Positions 17,498 to 27,897 of a DNA stretch of 64,000 bases are shown one piece after another. The DNA is from Desulfosporosinus acididurans (GTDB lineage Bacteria; Bacillota; Desulfitobacteriia; Desulfitobacteriales; Desulfitobacteriaceae), in NCBI RefSeq assembly GCF_001029285.1, contig NZ_LDZY01000003.1, forward strand, positions 62,001 to 126,000, in the 5' to 3' direction. The position numbers and the translations under genes are program-made. Each line of letters begins with the position of its first letter. Position 1 is the stretch's first letter. The notes below the pieces were generated by a model. It had not been told where the DNA came from, searched no databases, and was given only the letters and a program-made list of their open reading frames with translations.

Positions 17498-19226
17498 GCG
17501 TAATCCCTTTCAAGTCGCCGCCTATTTGCGAGTCAAAAATTCCCTGATAGGTTTTACAGGACTGCAGGAGTTCTTGATGACTGCCAAAGCCAACGTTCAA
17601 TCCATTGTCAAGTACAAGAATTTTATCGGCAAACATTGCGGTTCCTATCCTTTGCGTTATCATGATTACTGTTCTGCGGTTCTCGGCTTGATTGATTGCC
17701 CTTCTGACCTTCGCTTCAGTAACGGCATCAAGGGCACTCGTGCAGTCATCCAGAATCAGAACAGGCGCTTTTTTTACCAAGGCCCTGGCAATAGAAATGC
17801 GCTGCTTTTGGCCGCCTGAAAGATTTACTCCGCCCTGACCTAAACTGCTGTCGTATTGAGCAGACATATTTTGAATAAATCCGTCCGCCTGGGCAGCGTG
17901 GGCTGCCTGAGTAATTTCCTCTTTAGAGGCTTGGGGATTTCCCCAAGCTATATTTTCGAAAACAGTTCCAGAGAAAAGCATGCTCTTTTGCGGTGCCAGG
18001 GCAATATTTTCTCTCAAGCTATCGCTGTTAAGGGTTTTAATATCCCTTCCATTAAAATAAATAGCACCTTCCAGGACGTCATAAAAATGTAGGAAAAGCC
18101 AGACAAGGGTGGATTTCCCTGAGCCCGTAGGCCCAATAATTGCCAGGGTTTCTCCTGAATTAATCTTAAAGGAGAGATTTTTGATCGTCGGCAGACCGCT
18201 GCCGCTGGGATAGGCAAAGGTTACGTTTTTAAACTCAAGCTCTCCTGAATGATGATCAGATGTTTGACCGGAACCTTTAAAATCCTCCTCGCTGTTCAGC
18301 ACCTCATTGATTCGTTCTGTAGAGGCTTTCGTCCTGACAAAGACATTGAAAATGTTCGTGATCATGATCAGAGAGGCTAAGATCTGTGTCATATAGCTAA
18401 TGAAGGCGGCTATTTTTCCGACTTCGATATCCCCATGCCCATAGAGTATGCTTCCAATATATAAAATCAGAGCAATCCCCAGATTAATACTTAGAGACAT
18501 AAGGGGGGAAAAATAGGCAATAACAATCTGGGAGGACAACGTTTTAGCAGCCAGATCAGAATTGGCGCTGTCGAACTTATCCTCCTCATCCGCATACCGT
18601 CCAAAGGCTTTAACGAGTCTTACACCCATCAAATATTCCTGAACCACTGAATTTACTTTATCAATGGCATATTGGACCTTAGAAAAACGGACATAGCTCA
18701 GTTTCATACTGATAACGATAAAAAAGGCCACAATCATCACGACGAGAAATAGGATTAAGCTCATCTGGCGGCTTAACATAACAGCCAGAATGATGCTTCC
18801 TAAGCAAGTAATTGGCGCTTTAAAAAAGATCCTCATTAAGCCGTTGATAAATTGGGTTACTTGGGAGATGTCATTGGTCATGCGAGTGATCAGCGAACCG
18901 CTTTCAATCTTATCGGAACTTACTTCAGAAAACTTGATAATCTTAGCAAAGACATCATAGCGCAGATCCGCTCCAAAGCTTTGAGACACCTTACTTGCCA
19001 GGACGCTCCTCGTGCCCGCAAAAAAGGCCCCGATTGCTGTGATCAATAACATCAGCAGCCCAAATTTAATTACGGTTGCCATTTGGCTGTTTTTCACGCC
19101 CTCATCAATGATGCGGGCCATGATTGTCGGCTGCATCAAATCACAGAGGGCCTCAAAAAATACACAGCTTACCGCTGTGAAGAATAACAATTTGTATTTT
19201 TTAAAATAAGGCTTGTAGATACCCAT
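17490..19226 (-). CDS. Heterodimeric ABC exporter, subunit with degenerate NBD
   Basis: The 578-residue half-transporter has six helices (about 15-300) and an ATPase domain. Walker A is GPTGSGKST and the signature is the consensus LSGGQKQR. Walker B ends LILDDCTS, with Asp in place of the catalytic Glu, and the switch His is replaced in MITQRIG. These are the usual marks of the non-catalytic site in heterodimeric exporters. I set the start at ATG 19226 (MGIYKPYFKKYK). The frame stays open for about 50 codons upstream, but those codons are a dispersed repeat (copy J). The downstream partner overlaps by 8 bp. Confidence 0.85.
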   Translation of the reverse strand: MGIYKPYFKKYKLLFFTAVSCVFFEALCDLMQPTIMARIIDEGVKNSQMATVIKFGLLMLLITAIGAFFAGTRSVLASKVSQSFGADLRYDVFAKIIKFSEVSSDKIESGSLITRMTNDISQVTQFINGLMRIFFKAPITCLGSIILAVMLSRQMSLILFLVVMIVAFFIVISMKLSYVRFSKVQYAIDKVNSVVQEYLMGVRLVKAFGRYADEEDKFDSANSDLAAKTLSSQIVIAYFSPLMSLSINLGIALILYIGSILYGHGDIEVGKIAAFISYMTQILASLIMITNIFNVFVRTKASTERINEVLNSEEDFKGSGQTSDHHSGELEFKNVTFAYPSGSGLPTIKNLSFKINSGETLAIIGPTGSGKSTLVWLFLHFYDVLEGAIYFNGRDIKTLNSDSLRENIALAPQKSMLFSGTVFENIAWGNPQASKEEITQAAHAAQADGFIQNMSAQYDSSLGQGGVNLSGGQKQRISIARALVKKAPVLILDDCTSALDAVTEAKVRRAINQAENRRTVIMITQRIGTAMFADKILVLDNGLNVGFGSHQELLQSCKTYQGIFDSQIGGDLKGITHG

Positions 19227-19265
19227 ATTTTCCTGATTTCCTATCTTTTCTAATGTCAAAACTGC

Positions 19266-19396
19266 TCTGAAATGATAGTCTCCACTGGAGACGATCATTT
19301 CAGAGCCTATACCAAAAGGAATACTTCGCGGCAAAGGAGGACTCTGACCCAACAAGCAACGTATGATGGGACCCACTTCCACTGCTAAAATCGGAA
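19266..19396 (+). repeat. Dispersed hairpin element, copy J
   Basis: A 17-pair hairpin (TCTGAAATGAT..ATCATTTCAGA, 19266-19304) is followed by AATACTTCGCGGC, AAAGGAGGACTCTGACCC and GGGACCCACTTCC. The order matches other copies, but the hairpin sequence is different. The left-end hairpin is missing. Its right part resembles type II and its middle resembles type I, so it may be a hybrid. It lies between the ABC exporter genes and the RND adaptor gene. Confidence 0.6.
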
Positions 19397-19414
19397 ATCT
19401 TATAATTGGATAAA

Positions 19415-20722
19415 TTACTTTTTAGTTGAGTAAGTTGAATTGGTTGTCTTAGTTTTCTTAGTCGTGGTAGTCGTGGTAGTCGTCGTGTTATCTTTAGAGA
19501 TTTTTACTTTCTCACCGTCATTTAAGAAAATTTGACCTTCGGTGATTACATTTTCACCTGGTTTTAAGCCACTGACAATCTCGGAGATTTTATCGTTAGA
19601 AATCCCAACTTGTACAGGAATCTTATCTACAGTGTTATTTACAACAGCATAAACATAAGAAACCCCGTCCTCTACAGATATTGCCCCGTTAGGTACCGTC
19701 ACGATATTATCCTTTTCTTGCGCCGGGAGAACCACTGTAGCATACATTCCTGCTTTTAATTCATTATTAGTATTATCTAAATTAACATCAATAACATAGG
19801 AATTTGTTTTGTCGGCAGCAGGACTGATAATGTTGATCGTCCCATTGACGGTTTTATTATTCAATGCGCTAATTTTAACCGGTACTGTTTGGCCTTTTTT
19901 GAGATTGATGACCGTGGTATCCGGGACATTAACCTCAGCGACGACAGTTTTAGTGTTGATCACCGTAAAAGCTTGAGTCGCACTCGATGCAATCTCTCCT
20001 ATATCTATATTACGACTTGAAACAGTCCCAGTAATCGGTGAAGTAATCGTTGTGTTTTGAACCTGAACCTGTGCATAGTTTACGGCTGACTGCGCCTGCT
20101 TTACTTGGGCTGCCGCAGCTTCTACAGACTGTGGTCCTGATTGTTCCTTGAGTAAATTCAGGTTTGAGTTGGCAGAATTCAGAGCGACAGTTGCCTCATC
20201 GAGAGTCTTTTTATCATTCTCCAGACTTTGTTGCGATAATGCTCCGGCATTATACAGCGTTTTGTCCTTATTATAAGTATCTTGAGCATTGTTATAAGTT
20301 ATTTGAGCATTTTGTTGAGCTTCCTCCGCAGTAAGCAATTGTTGCTGATAAGCTGATCCTTGTGTTTTATCATAATTGACTTGGCTTCCTTCCAGATTTG
20401 CCTGCTGCTGCTGGAGCTGAGCCTGTAAATCACTTGAGTCAAGAGTAAACAACACCTGACCTTGTGTAACCTCATCTCCTACATCAGCTTGCACCGTCGC
20501 AACCTTTCCGGCAATTTTCGGAGAAATCGTTATATCCTGAAATGGTTTTAATTCGCTGGAATATTCGACATTCGTCGTAATTGAGCCTGAAGCTGCCTGT
20601 ACAACACTAACGTTAACTGCACTCTGCTGTTTGGGAGCCGCCGTCCCGCAGGCGGTTAAAATGAACGACATACCAATACTCAAAACTGAAATCGCCATAC
20701 GCTTTTTATCATATCTCATCAC
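19415..20722 (-). CDS. RND-pump membrane-fusion (adaptor) lipoprotein
   Basis: The 435-residue protein has a lipoprotein signal (MSFILTACG, Cys near residue 25). Two biotinyl-lipoyl halves flank a long Gln/Ala-rich coiled coil (about 100-215), followed by beta-barrel and membrane-proximal domains (SPITGTVSSRNIDIGE, VTVPNGAISVEDG). The C-terminus is a simple Thr/Lys-rich tail starting near residue 413. HlyD/AcrA-type adaptors link RND pumps to the cell exterior. The RND gene starts immediately upstream on the same strand (2-bp gap), so the two are co-transcribed. Confidence 0.9.
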   Translation of the reverse strand: MMRYDKKRMAISVLSIGMSFILTACGTAAPKQQSAVNVSVVQAASGSITTNVEYSSELKPFQDITISPKIAGKVATVQADVGDEVTQGQVLFTLDSSDLQAQLQQQQANLEGSQVNYDKTQGSAYQQQLLTAEEAQQNAQITYNNAQDTYNKDKTLYNAGALSQQSLENDKKTLDEATVALNSANSNLNLLKEQSGPQSVEAAAAQVKQAQSAVNYAQVQVQNTTITSPITGTVSSRNIDIGEIASSATQAFTVINTKTVVAEVNVPDTTVINLKKGQTVPVKISALNNKTVNGTINIISPAADKTNSYVIDVNLDNTNNELKAGMYATVVLPAQEKDNIVTVPNGAISVEDGVSYVYAVVNNTVDKIPVQVGISNDKISEIVSGLKPGENVITEGQIFLNDGEKVKISKDNTTTTTTTTTKKTKTTNSTYSTKK

Positions 20723-20724
20723 TC

Positions 20725-23700
20725 TTAAGCCTCCGTATGTTTTAAAATCTTTCGTCTCTTGCGAGGACGGTTTTTTATATCATCCATAACGGTATAAACT
20801 ACGGGCAAGATAATAGGTGTGAATATCGTTGAGGCGATCATGCCCCCGATAATGACCAGGGCCATCCCAACTTTCATCTCGCTGCCCTGACCGAACGTAA
20901 ATACAGCAGGCAGCATTCCTACAATCATCGTCAATGATGTCATAATGATCGGTCTCAGTCGAGTTGTTCCCGATTCAATCAAGGCCTCTCTCAAGGATTT
21001 GCCTCTCTTCATTAGGGTATTGGTATAGTCAATAAGCAAAGTCCCATTTTTAGACGCCAAACCGTCAAGCATAATGAGCCCTATCATTGTTGTCAAGTTC
21101 AGGGTGTTTCTCGTAATCGCCAGCATGACAAAGGCTCCAATAATTGCACAAGGCAAGGAAAGCATTCTAATCAAGGGGGTCAGGAACGATTCGTAGAGTA
21201 TGACAAGAATCATGTAGACAAGTACGATTGATCCCGCCATAGCTTCGCCAAGGCTTCCAAAAGAGTCTGACATGCTTTTTTGATTTCCGCCAAATTTTAT
21301 ACTATATCCATACGGCAGGGAGATTGTGCTCAATTTGCTTTGAATTTCTGCATTAGCAGTTCCTAAAGCTACATTTTGCTGCAAATTAGCCGTAATATTA
21401 ATAACCTCTAACCTATCCTGCCTGGAGATGGTTTTCTGACTATCTGCTAAGACAATAGAGGCAACCTGATTCAAAGCGATTTGCTGTCCTGCGGCATTCA
21501 TTATCTTAATAGAACCGATGTCATCCGGGGTTTTTATCTGGTTGTCTTCAAAACTTACGACGATATCGTGGGAGGTGCCGTCGCTGTCCGTGTATTCTCC
21601 CACCGTTGATCCAGCGATACTTGTTCTTAGAATAGATGCAACATCGGAAGGAGATACGCCGTATTGATTACAGGCCAGACGGTTAACATTGACCTTAATT
21701 TCATTTTCATTTTGTCTTACAGAGTTGTTAACATCAACAATACCCGGTATTGATTTAACTAAGTCTTCAACTTTATAAGAGATGGATTTCAAAACAGTGT
21801 TATCGCTGCCTTCCAGATTTATCTGTATACCACCTCCGCCGCCTCGGCCGCCGCCGCCGAAGCCAAATCCCCCTGAACCCATGGATGCTTGGGAGACCAT
21901 TACGCTGGCACCCGTTAGTTTTTTACTCCACCCTCGAATTTCATCACCCACTTGGGCTTGGCTCTTCTTGCGCTGACTTTTATCCACAAGTCCCACAACG
22001 AAATTAGCCGTAGATTTATCACTGCCGCCTATCCTGGAAAACACGCTTGTAACTTCCGGCAACGTGTGTAAGTATTTTTCCACAACAATTGCTTTGCTTT
22101 CAGTTTGCTCTAGGCTGGCCCCGGGATTAAGCAAAAGATTTACGGACAACTGATTATTGTCGGTCTGAGGAATAAACTCTGTCTTGATGGCTCCCAAAGG
22201 CAGTAAGGCAATACTCGCAATAACTCCGATGGCAAAGACCGCGATGATTTTCATCCTGTGATTCATTGACCACAACAGAGTCTTTTCATATTGCTCTGTA
22301 GCTTTTTCGAAGGGATGTAACTCTTTGGCCTTTTGGAATAAGCTTGAACGCTCCATGACCTTGAGAAGGTATTTTCTTAACTTACTATTTCCCTTAGAAT
22401 CAAAGGGATTAACTTCGTCACGTAAGATTCTTGAAGAGAGCATAGGGGTTACGGTAAAGGAAATAAAGAGAGAAAATAAGGCTGCAAAAGCCACAGTAAG
22501 ACCGAATTCCCTAAACAGTGCCCCTGATGTTCCTGACACAAAGGCTACCGGTGTAAAAACAACAACATCGCAGAGAGTTATAGCTACAGCAGCCATCCCA
22601 ATTTCTTGCCGCCCATCCAGAGCGGCCTGCGCTGGACTTTTACCCATTTGCCGATGCCGAATAATATTCTCCAGAACGACAATGGAGTCATCAACCAAAA
22701 TGCCGATGCAAAGTGACAAAGCCAAAAGCGACATCATATTGAGAGTGAAATGGCATACGTACATGGCAAAGAAGGTTGAGACTAAGGACGTTGGAATGGC
22801 GATCAAGACAATGAGTGATGAACGCCAGTTACGCAGAAATAGGAATAACACCAGGGCAGTAGTGATGATACCTTCGATAATATTTTCCTTAATATCGTCG
22901 ACTGAAGCCTTGATAGAGGTTGTGGTATCGTAGGCAATGCCCAGATCAACTCCTTTAGGAAGAGTTTTTCTGATATTGACAAGTTCTTTTTTAACGCCAT
23001 CAACTGTCTCCACCACATTAGCATCACTCTGTTTTTGAATGCTTATGGCTATAGCATTTTTGCCGTTTAATTTAATTGAGGTATCATTTGTCGGGTAATC
23101 AAAATTAACCTGAGCAATATCACCCAAACGAACACTGCCGGAGTTACTGGTTGGAACCATGATATTTTTGACATCATCAATATTTTGGAATTCTCCGATC
23201 ATGTCCACCGTTAAGTCGCTTTGACCCTGAACAATATCCCCTGCCGGAGTATTCACATTTTCGGAACCAATTAAGGCCATTAATGTTTTTAGGTTAATTC
23301 CATAATATTCAACAGCTGATTTATCCAGTTTTACTTGCAGCTGCTTAGCGTTAGCTCCCAGAAGTGATACTTGGCCTATGTTAGGGAGATTCTGAAGGCC
23401 CTGCTGGACGTTATAAGCCACATTATAAATTTCGTCATAAGAGGTTGACCCGGAAACTGTTAGCATCAGGACAGCAGAAGCATTAGGGTCGATCTTTTGG
23501 ATGATCGGTTTATCCGCATCTGTCGGCAATTGCCTCTCGGCTCTGTCCACTGCTTTTTCCACATCCATAAGGGCAGAGTTAATATCTGTATCCTGGGTAA
23601 AGGTTATAACTGTTGTGCCTGCGCCCTGCCTTGCCGTCGATGAGATGGTATCAATTCCGCTTATCCCGGAAACGGCATTCTCTAGCGGCATTACAATTTC

Positions 23701-23883
23701 TTTATTAATTTCATCAGAACCTGCGCCTGCATAGCTGACTGAAACTGTAATAACAGGTATATTCATAGAGGGCAGCATGTCTACACCCATACTATTGTAG
23801 CCAATAATTCCCAGGCCCAAGAGTAAAACTACAAGAATAATAATTGTTGCAGGCCTTTTTATCGATAGTTCAGTAATACCCAC
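20725..23883 (-). CDS. RND efflux transporter (AcrB/HAE1-like)
   Basis: This 1052-residue transporter has the two-fold RND layout: one helix, a large outer loop, six helices, then the same again. Segments such as SIKRPATIIILVVLLLG, DDSIVVLENIIRH (proton-relay region in helix 4) and RLRPIIMTSLTMIVGMLPA are diagnostic. It uses the proton gradient to expel hydrophobic drugs. I chose GTG at 23883 because TTTGGAGGTT lies seven bases before it. An ATG eight codons earlier has no such site. In the second outer loop a Gly-rich run (GGFGFGGGGRGGGGG) is unusual. PadR lies upstream on the same strand. Confidence 0.9.
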   Translation of the reverse strand: MGITELSIKRPATIIILVVLLLGLGIIGYNSMGVDMLPSMNIPVITVSVSYAGAGSDEINKEIVMPLENAVSGISGIDTISSTARQGAGTTVITFTQDTDINSALMDVEKAVDRAERQLPTDADKPIIQKIDPNASAVLMLTVSGSTSYDEIYNVAYNVQQGLQNLPNIGQVSLLGANAKQLQVKLDKSAVEYYGINLKTLMALIGSENVNTPAGDIVQGQSDLTVDMIGEFQNIDDVKNIMVPTSNSGSVRLGDIAQVNFDYPTNDTSIKLNGKNAIAISIQKQSDANVVETVDGVKKELVNIRKTLPKGVDLGIAYDTTTSIKASVDDIKENIIEGIITTALVLFLFLRNWRSSLIVLIAIPTSLVSTFFAMYVCHFTLNMMSLLALSLCIGILVDDSIVVLENIIRHRQMGKSPAQAALDGRQEIGMAAVAITLCDVVVFTPVAFVSGTSGALFREFGLTVAFAALFSLFISFTVTPMLSSRILRDEVNPFDSKGNSKLRKYLLKVMERSSLFQKAKELHPFEKATEQYEKTLLWSMNHRMKIIAVFAIGVIASIALLPLGAIKTEFIPQTDNNQLSVNLLLNPGASLEQTESKAIVVEKYLHTLPEVTSVFSRIGGSDKSTANFVVGLVDKSQRKKSQAQVGDEIRGWSKKLTGASVMVSQASMGSGGFGFGGGGRGGGGGIQINLEGSDNTVLKSISYKVEDLVKSIPGIVDVNNSVRQNENEIKVNVNRLACNQYGVSPSDVASILRTSIAGSTVGEYTDSDGTSHDIVVSFEDNQIKTPDDIGSIKIMNAAGQQIALNQVASIVLADSQKTISRQDRLEVINITANLQQNVALGTANAEIQSKLSTISLPYGYSIKFGGNQKSMSDSFGSLGEAMAGSIVLVYMILVILYESFLTPLIRMLSLPCAIIGAFVMLAITRNTLNLTTMIGLIMLDGLASKNGTLLIDYTNTLMKRGKSLREALIESGTTRLRPIIMTSLTMIVGMLPAVFTFGQGSEMKVGMALVIIGGMIASTIFTPIILPVVYTVMDDIKNRPRKRRKILKHTEA

Positions 23884-23967
23884 CAAATTAACCTCCAAAC
23901 TTGACATTGTCGTTCATAACTGCAAATTAAAATCTTCACTTAGTTTTGTGAAACGGATTGCTCTCGA

Positions 23968-24513
23968 TTATTCGCCTTTATTGTCCATCTCCTTTAAGAT
24001 TTTTTCCAGGAACCGTTGCTCTAGCTGATAATGAGACAGAAGATATTCTTTTACCATCAGTCTCTTCGTAGGATATAACTCTTTTGTTTTTGCGAACTTC
24101 TCATTAAAATGGTTCACAAAATCATTTAGATTTATTAAGCGTTCTTGAATGGTTTGCTTGAAAATTTCCGAATCCATTAAATTGCGACAAGACAAACCGA
24201 CGCTTAAATCAAAGTAGTAGCGTTCACTGTGTTTCAAAATTTTTTCAGTTGCATTTTCAAAGGCTTTATTGCCGTTTTCCGTTATGTAGTAGCGTTTCCG
24301 TTGGGGCATGTTCCCCTCTTTTTCAATTTTGTATGCGAGAAGGCCCTTATTGCATAACCTATCTAAGGCCTGATAGATTGTCGTACCCCCAATTTTGACC
24401 CATGTTCTTATTTCCCGATCTTCAATCATCTTTTCTATTTCATAAGCATAGGACGGTTTAGTCTTGACGAATTTTAATAACATAAGTTCTTTATTTGATA
24501 ACATAGATTTCAC
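23968..24513 (-). CDS. PadR-family transcriptional regulator
   Basis: The 181-residue protein has a PadR winged helix at residues 5-85 (SYAYEIEKMIEDREIRTWVKIGG, TTIYQALDRLCNKGLL, KRYYITENG). A helical dimerisation tail follows, about 95 residues long (Vir_C-like). The start is either GTG 24513 or ATG 24504, and GAGGATGGG serves both poorly or well in turn. It lies 84 bp upstream of the RND pump on the same strand and probably represses padR-rnd-adaptor until a drug binds. An inverted repeat 15 bp upstream fits autoregulation. Confidence 0.87.
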   Translation of the reverse strand: MKSMLSNKELMLLKFVKTKPSYAYEIEKMIEDREIRTWVKIGGTTIYQALDRLCNKGLLAYKIEKEGNMPQRKRYYITENGNKAFENATEKILKHSERYYFDLSVGLSCRNLMDSEIFKQTIQERLINLNDFVNHFNEKFAKTKELYPTKRLMVKEYLLSHYQLEQRFLEKILKEMDNKGE

Positions 24514-24527
24514 CCATCCTCATTTAA

Positions 24528-24561
24528 GTACTACTTGCAATAGTAGTATTATTAGTAGTAC
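24528..24561. promoter_or_regulatory. Candidate PadR operator
   Basis: GTACTACT and AGTAGTAC face each other across 18 bp, and a further TAGTAGTA lies between them. The cluster of ACTACT/AGTAGT half sites directly upstream of padR is where an autorepressor would sit. PadR boxes of the ATGT-N8-ACAT type are not seen, so assignment is by position. Confidence 0.5.
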
Positions 24562-25000
24562 CAGTCAAGAAGAAATCGCCTCCATTTCACTTCCAAATTA
24601 TGTAGATTAAGTTCTCTTCTGTATCATCAGCTTATAACATGCCCTTTTTATAGGATAAACGAATTCTGTTAGGATTTAATGAAAAAGATCTTTAGAAAGT
24701 GTTAAACCTTATTATGGGAGGTGAATTTGTGAATTGGGAAAACTAATGAGGACCTCCGCGTCCGGAGGTCCTTGCGCAATGCCCCAATAGAGATAACCAT
24801 AAAATATTGGGACAAAATTATTGGATTATGAATGTGTCTTAATTAAGAGGCTTTTGCTAGTATAACCCGTTTACTCGTTTTTATTTGCTCCAAATGAATT
24901 GGCAATAGCAATTTGCTGATTAATGAAAGTTGTTTTACAGCAGACATTTTAGCACTGTTAATATTTCATTTCTTACTACAATTGACTGTAAGTTTTCTTT
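24562..25000. other. Intergenic region between padR and oppF
   Basis: No gene is supported. A GC-rich hairpin at 24749-24774 (GGACCTCCG/CGGAGGTCC) could end the peptide-transporter transcript, although it has no T tract and lies 230 bp past the oppF stop. The rest is AT-rich with no repeats that I can see. Confidence 0.45.
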
Positions 25001-25969
25001 TCAATCAAATAAATGGCAAGCAACAAAATGGCCAGGAGAAACTTCTTTTAATTTTGGTTCGTTGAGTTTACACTGTTCCAGTTTTTTAAAGCAGCGCGAA
25101 CAAAAACGACAGCCTGCAGGCGGATTGATGGGGCTGGGTACGTCCCCTTCTAAAATGATGCGTTCCATTTTCTTCTCAGGATTTATGACGGGAATAGCAG
25201 AAAGCAGGGCTTGGGTATAGGGATGCAAAGGATTGGCATAAAGTTCTTTCTTCGGGGCAACTTCTACCAGTTTGCCCAAATACATGACGCCTACACGGTC
25301 ACTAATATGTTTAACAACATTCAAGCCGTGGGCAATAAAGAGATAGGTCAGACCAAACTCTTCCTTTAAATCTCCTAACAGATTCAAGACCTGAGCCTGA
25401 ATGGACACGTCCAAAGCGGATACCGGTTCGTCACAGACAATGATCTTCGGTTCTACCGCCAAGGCACGGGCAATTCCGACACGCTGACGCTGCCCGCCGG
25501 AGAATTCGTGCGGGTAACGGTTACGCTGGTGTCGAGCCAGCCCTACACAGTTTAAAAGATAGATTACACGCTCTTCCACCTGATTTCTCGGCAGCAGGCC
25601 ATTGATCAGAATCGGCTCGGCAATGATATCACCTACTGTCATTTTTGGATTCAGTGAAGCGTAGGGGTCCTGAAAGATCATCTGGATATCCTTACAGTAT
25701 GCACGGCGCTGTTCTTCATTAAGAACTGTCAAATCCTTACCTTCAAAAAATAATTTGCCGCTGGTCGGCCGGTAAAGATTTACTAAAATTTTGCCGAGAG
25801 TCGTTTTTCCGCAGCCGGATTCACCTACTAAGCCAAAGGCCTCACCTTGATTGATGCTAAAGGACACGCCGTCAACAGCTTTTAAGACCGAGACAGGCTT
25901 ACCAAAGAAATTGGTATCGATTACAAAATGTTTCGCAAGGTCCTGGATATCCATCAACACTTCACTCAT
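25001..25969 (-). CDS. oppF: Oligopeptide/dipeptide ABC transporter ATPase (OppF/DppF)
   Basis: The 322-residue ATPase has Walker [10 protein letters not shown], the signature SGGQRQR, Walker [13 protein letters not shown] and the C-terminal oligopeptide-transporter domain with its Cys cluster ([14 protein letters not shown]). That Cys motif can hold a [4Fe-4S] cluster in this family. It overlaps the OppD gene by 4 bp and is last of the four transporter genes. Together with OppD it drives peptide uptake through OppB/OppC. Confidence 0.9.
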   Translation of the reverse strand: MSEVLMDIQDLAKHFVIDTNFFGKPVSVLKAVDGVSFSINQGEAFGLVGESGCGKTTLGKILVNLYRPTSGKLFFEGKDLTVLNEEQRRAYCKDIQMIFQDPYASLNPKMTVGDIIAEPILINGLLPRNQVEERVIYLLNCVGLARHQRNRYPHEFSGGQRQRVGIARALAVEPKIIVCDEPVSALDVSIQAQVLNLLGDLKEEFGLTYLFIAHGLNVVKHISDRVGVMYLGKLVEVAPKKELYANPLHPYTQALLSAIPVINPEKKMERIILEGDVPSPINPPAGCRFCSRCFKKLEQCKLNEPKLKEVSPGHFVACHLFD

Positions 25970-26949
25970 TGTTTAGCCGATCCCCCTTCCTTTGCATCAT
26001 GTAAAAAGCACCGGACCTTATGGCCGTCAATGTCCTGCAATTGGGGCATTTCTTGAGTACATCGTTCCATACTCTGCTCACAGCGATCAGAAAAGGGACA
26101 ACCTTTAGGCATATTCAAAGGGTTAGGGACCATCCCTTTGATCATATATAAGCGTTCGTCGCTGTCATTATCGATTTGCGGGATGGACTTCAGCAAGCCA
26201 ATCGTATAGGGATGCATCGGATTATTGAATAAGGTTCTGACATCTGCCTCTTCCATGATTTTACCGCAGTACATAACAATAACACGGTCAGCGGCTTCAG
26301 AAACCACGCCTAAATCATGAGTAATAAGCATTACTGCCATATGGAACTTTTCTCTCATGCGATAAAGCAATTCCAAAATCTGAGCCTGAATGGTCACATC
26401 AAGAGCTGTCGTAGGCTCATCGGCAATCAATAGTTCGGGGTTGCAGGCCAGAGCCATAGCTGTCATTACCCTTTGGCGCATACCGCCGCTCATTTGATGG
26501 GGGTAATCGTTGGCCCGCTGGGCCGCTGATGGTATTCCAACCGTTTCTAAAATTTCAATCGTCCGTGCTAAGGCATCCTTTTTCGAAAGTTTCATATGAA
26601 GCATAATGCTTTCCATGATCTGGTCCTTGATACGCCAAACAGGATTAAGCGATGTCATCGGTTCTTGGAATATCATGGAGATCTGATTACCGCGAAGTTT
26701 TTGCAATTCTTTTTTGCTCAAGGTACTTAAATCCTGAGATTTATAAAAAATCTGCCCCCCGGTAACCTTGCCCGGTTTTTGCAAAAGGCCCATGATGGAA
26801 AGAGACGTGACGCTTTTACCCGAGCCGGACTCACCGACAATAGCCAGAATCTCACCCTTATCTATCGTAAAGCTGATATCATCGACAGCCTTGACTATAC
26901 CGCGCTTCAGCTTAAATTCCGTTGTCAAATTTTTTACTTCCAGCAACAT
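25966..26949 (-). CDS. oppD: Oligopeptide/dipeptide ABC transporter ATPase (OppD/DppD)
   Basis: This is the second ATPase of the importer, about 327 residues from ATG 26949 ([12 protein letters not shown]). That start has AAGGTGG eight bases upstream, whereas a GTG four codons earlier would overlap the site. Walker A is GESGSGKS, the signature SGGMRQR, Walker [13 protein letters not shown], and the C-terminal Cys motif is [14 protein letters not shown]. It follows oppC by 13 bp and overlaps oppF. Confidence 0.9.
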   Translation of the reverse strand: MLLEVKNLTTEFKLKRGIVKAVDDISFTIDKGEILAIVGESGSGKSVTSLSIMGLLQKPGKVTGGQIFYKSQDLSTLSKKELQKLRGNQISMIFQEPMTSLNPVWRIKDQIMESIMLHMKLSKKDALARTIEILETVGIPSAAQRANDYPHQMSGGMRQRVMTAMALACNPELLIADEPTTALDVTIQAQILELLYRMREKFHMAVMLITHDLGVVSEAADRVIVMYCGKIMEEADVRTLFNNPMHPYTIGLLKSIPQIDNDSDERLYMIKGMVPNPLNMPKGCPFSDRCEQSMERCTQEMPQLQDIDGHKVRCFLHDAKEGGSAKQ

Positions 26950-26962
26950 CCTGTTCACCACC

Positions 26963-27892
26963 TTATTTTATTCTGGATTTGGGATCAAGGGCATCCCGCA
27001 GCCCGTCACCTAACAGGTTAAAGGCCAACACAGTAATCGTGATGGCAATACCGGGAAAGATGAGTGTATAAGGCGCCGAGAAAATGAAGCCCCTGGCCCG
27101 GCCAAGCATATCGCCCCACTCAGCAAAGGGCGGCTGTACTCCCAGACCCAGAAAACCCAGGGCTGCTGTATCCAACACTGCAGTAGAAACGCCCAAAGTA
27201 GCCCTAACAACAATTACGGAAATGACATTAGGCAGAATATGTTTATAGATAATACGGCTCGTTTTGTTGCCCATAATTTTGGCCGCATGAACATAATCAT
27301 TTTCTTTAACCGAAAGAATACTGCCGCGTACGATACGGGCATACTCAGGAATAGATACCAGTCCAATGGCAATAATCGCTTTATCCAAGCCCTTGCCTAA
27401 GGCTGCCATAAAGGCGATAGCCAATAGGATCGACGGTATGGCCAGCATCATATCCATAAGCCTCATAATCACTGTATCCGTTTTACCGCCGCGATAACCA
27501 GCAATAGCACCAAAGATAACTCCAATGGTTAAGGAAATAGCTACCGCTGTAACACCTACGAACAAGGAGATTTTGGTTCCGTCAAGAATTCTGCTGAACA
27601 TATCCCTGCCTAGTTGATCTGTACCAAACCAGTGCTGGGCATTAGGTTTAATAAAACTTTTCGTCATATCGGCATAATTAGGGTCATAGGGTAATATCTG
27701 TTTGCCCATGAGCTCACTTAGCCAAACTGTCAGAGCAATAATTGCTAAAATTCCAATGATAAACAGGCCGGCAACTGCGGCTTTGTTCTGTCTGAGTGTT
27801 TCCCACATTGCTTTAAGCTGCGATTCCGGTTTTTCCACGTATTCTGCAGCCTGTAGATTTTCATCGGGATTTGAAGAATATTTTGGTTCCAT
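26963..27892 (-). CDS. oppC: Oligopeptide/dipeptide ABC permease (OppC/DppC)
   Basis: The 309-residue permease has an N-terminal OppC_N helix (about 35-60), the periplasm-facing FGTDQLGRDMFSR motif typical of DppC/OppC, and five more helices. The coupling-loop EAA motif is EYARIVRGSILSVKENDYVHAA. It pairs with OppB five base pairs upstream. The length is normal. Confidence 0.9.
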   Translation of the reverse strand: MEPKYSSNPDENLQAAEYVEKPESQLKAMWETLRQNKAAVAGLFIIGILAIIALTVWLSELMGKQILPYDPNYADMTKSFIKPNAQHWFGTDQLGRDMFSRILDGTKISLFVGVTAVAISLTIGVIFGAIAGYRGGKTDTVIMRLMDMMLAIPSILLAIAFMAALGKGLDKAIIAIGLVSIPEYARIVRGSILSVKENDYVHAAKIMGNKTSRIIYKHILPNVISVIVVRATLGVSTAVLDTAALGFLGLGVQPPFAEWGDMLGRARGFIFSAPYTLIFPGIAITITVLAFNLLGDGLRDALDPKSRIK

Positions 27893-27897
27893 ACAAG

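Noticed and set aside
22325-22933. A 202-codon open frame antisense within the RND gene
   Set aside because: The strong RND protein on the other strand explains the sequence; no ribosome binding site or family match was seen.
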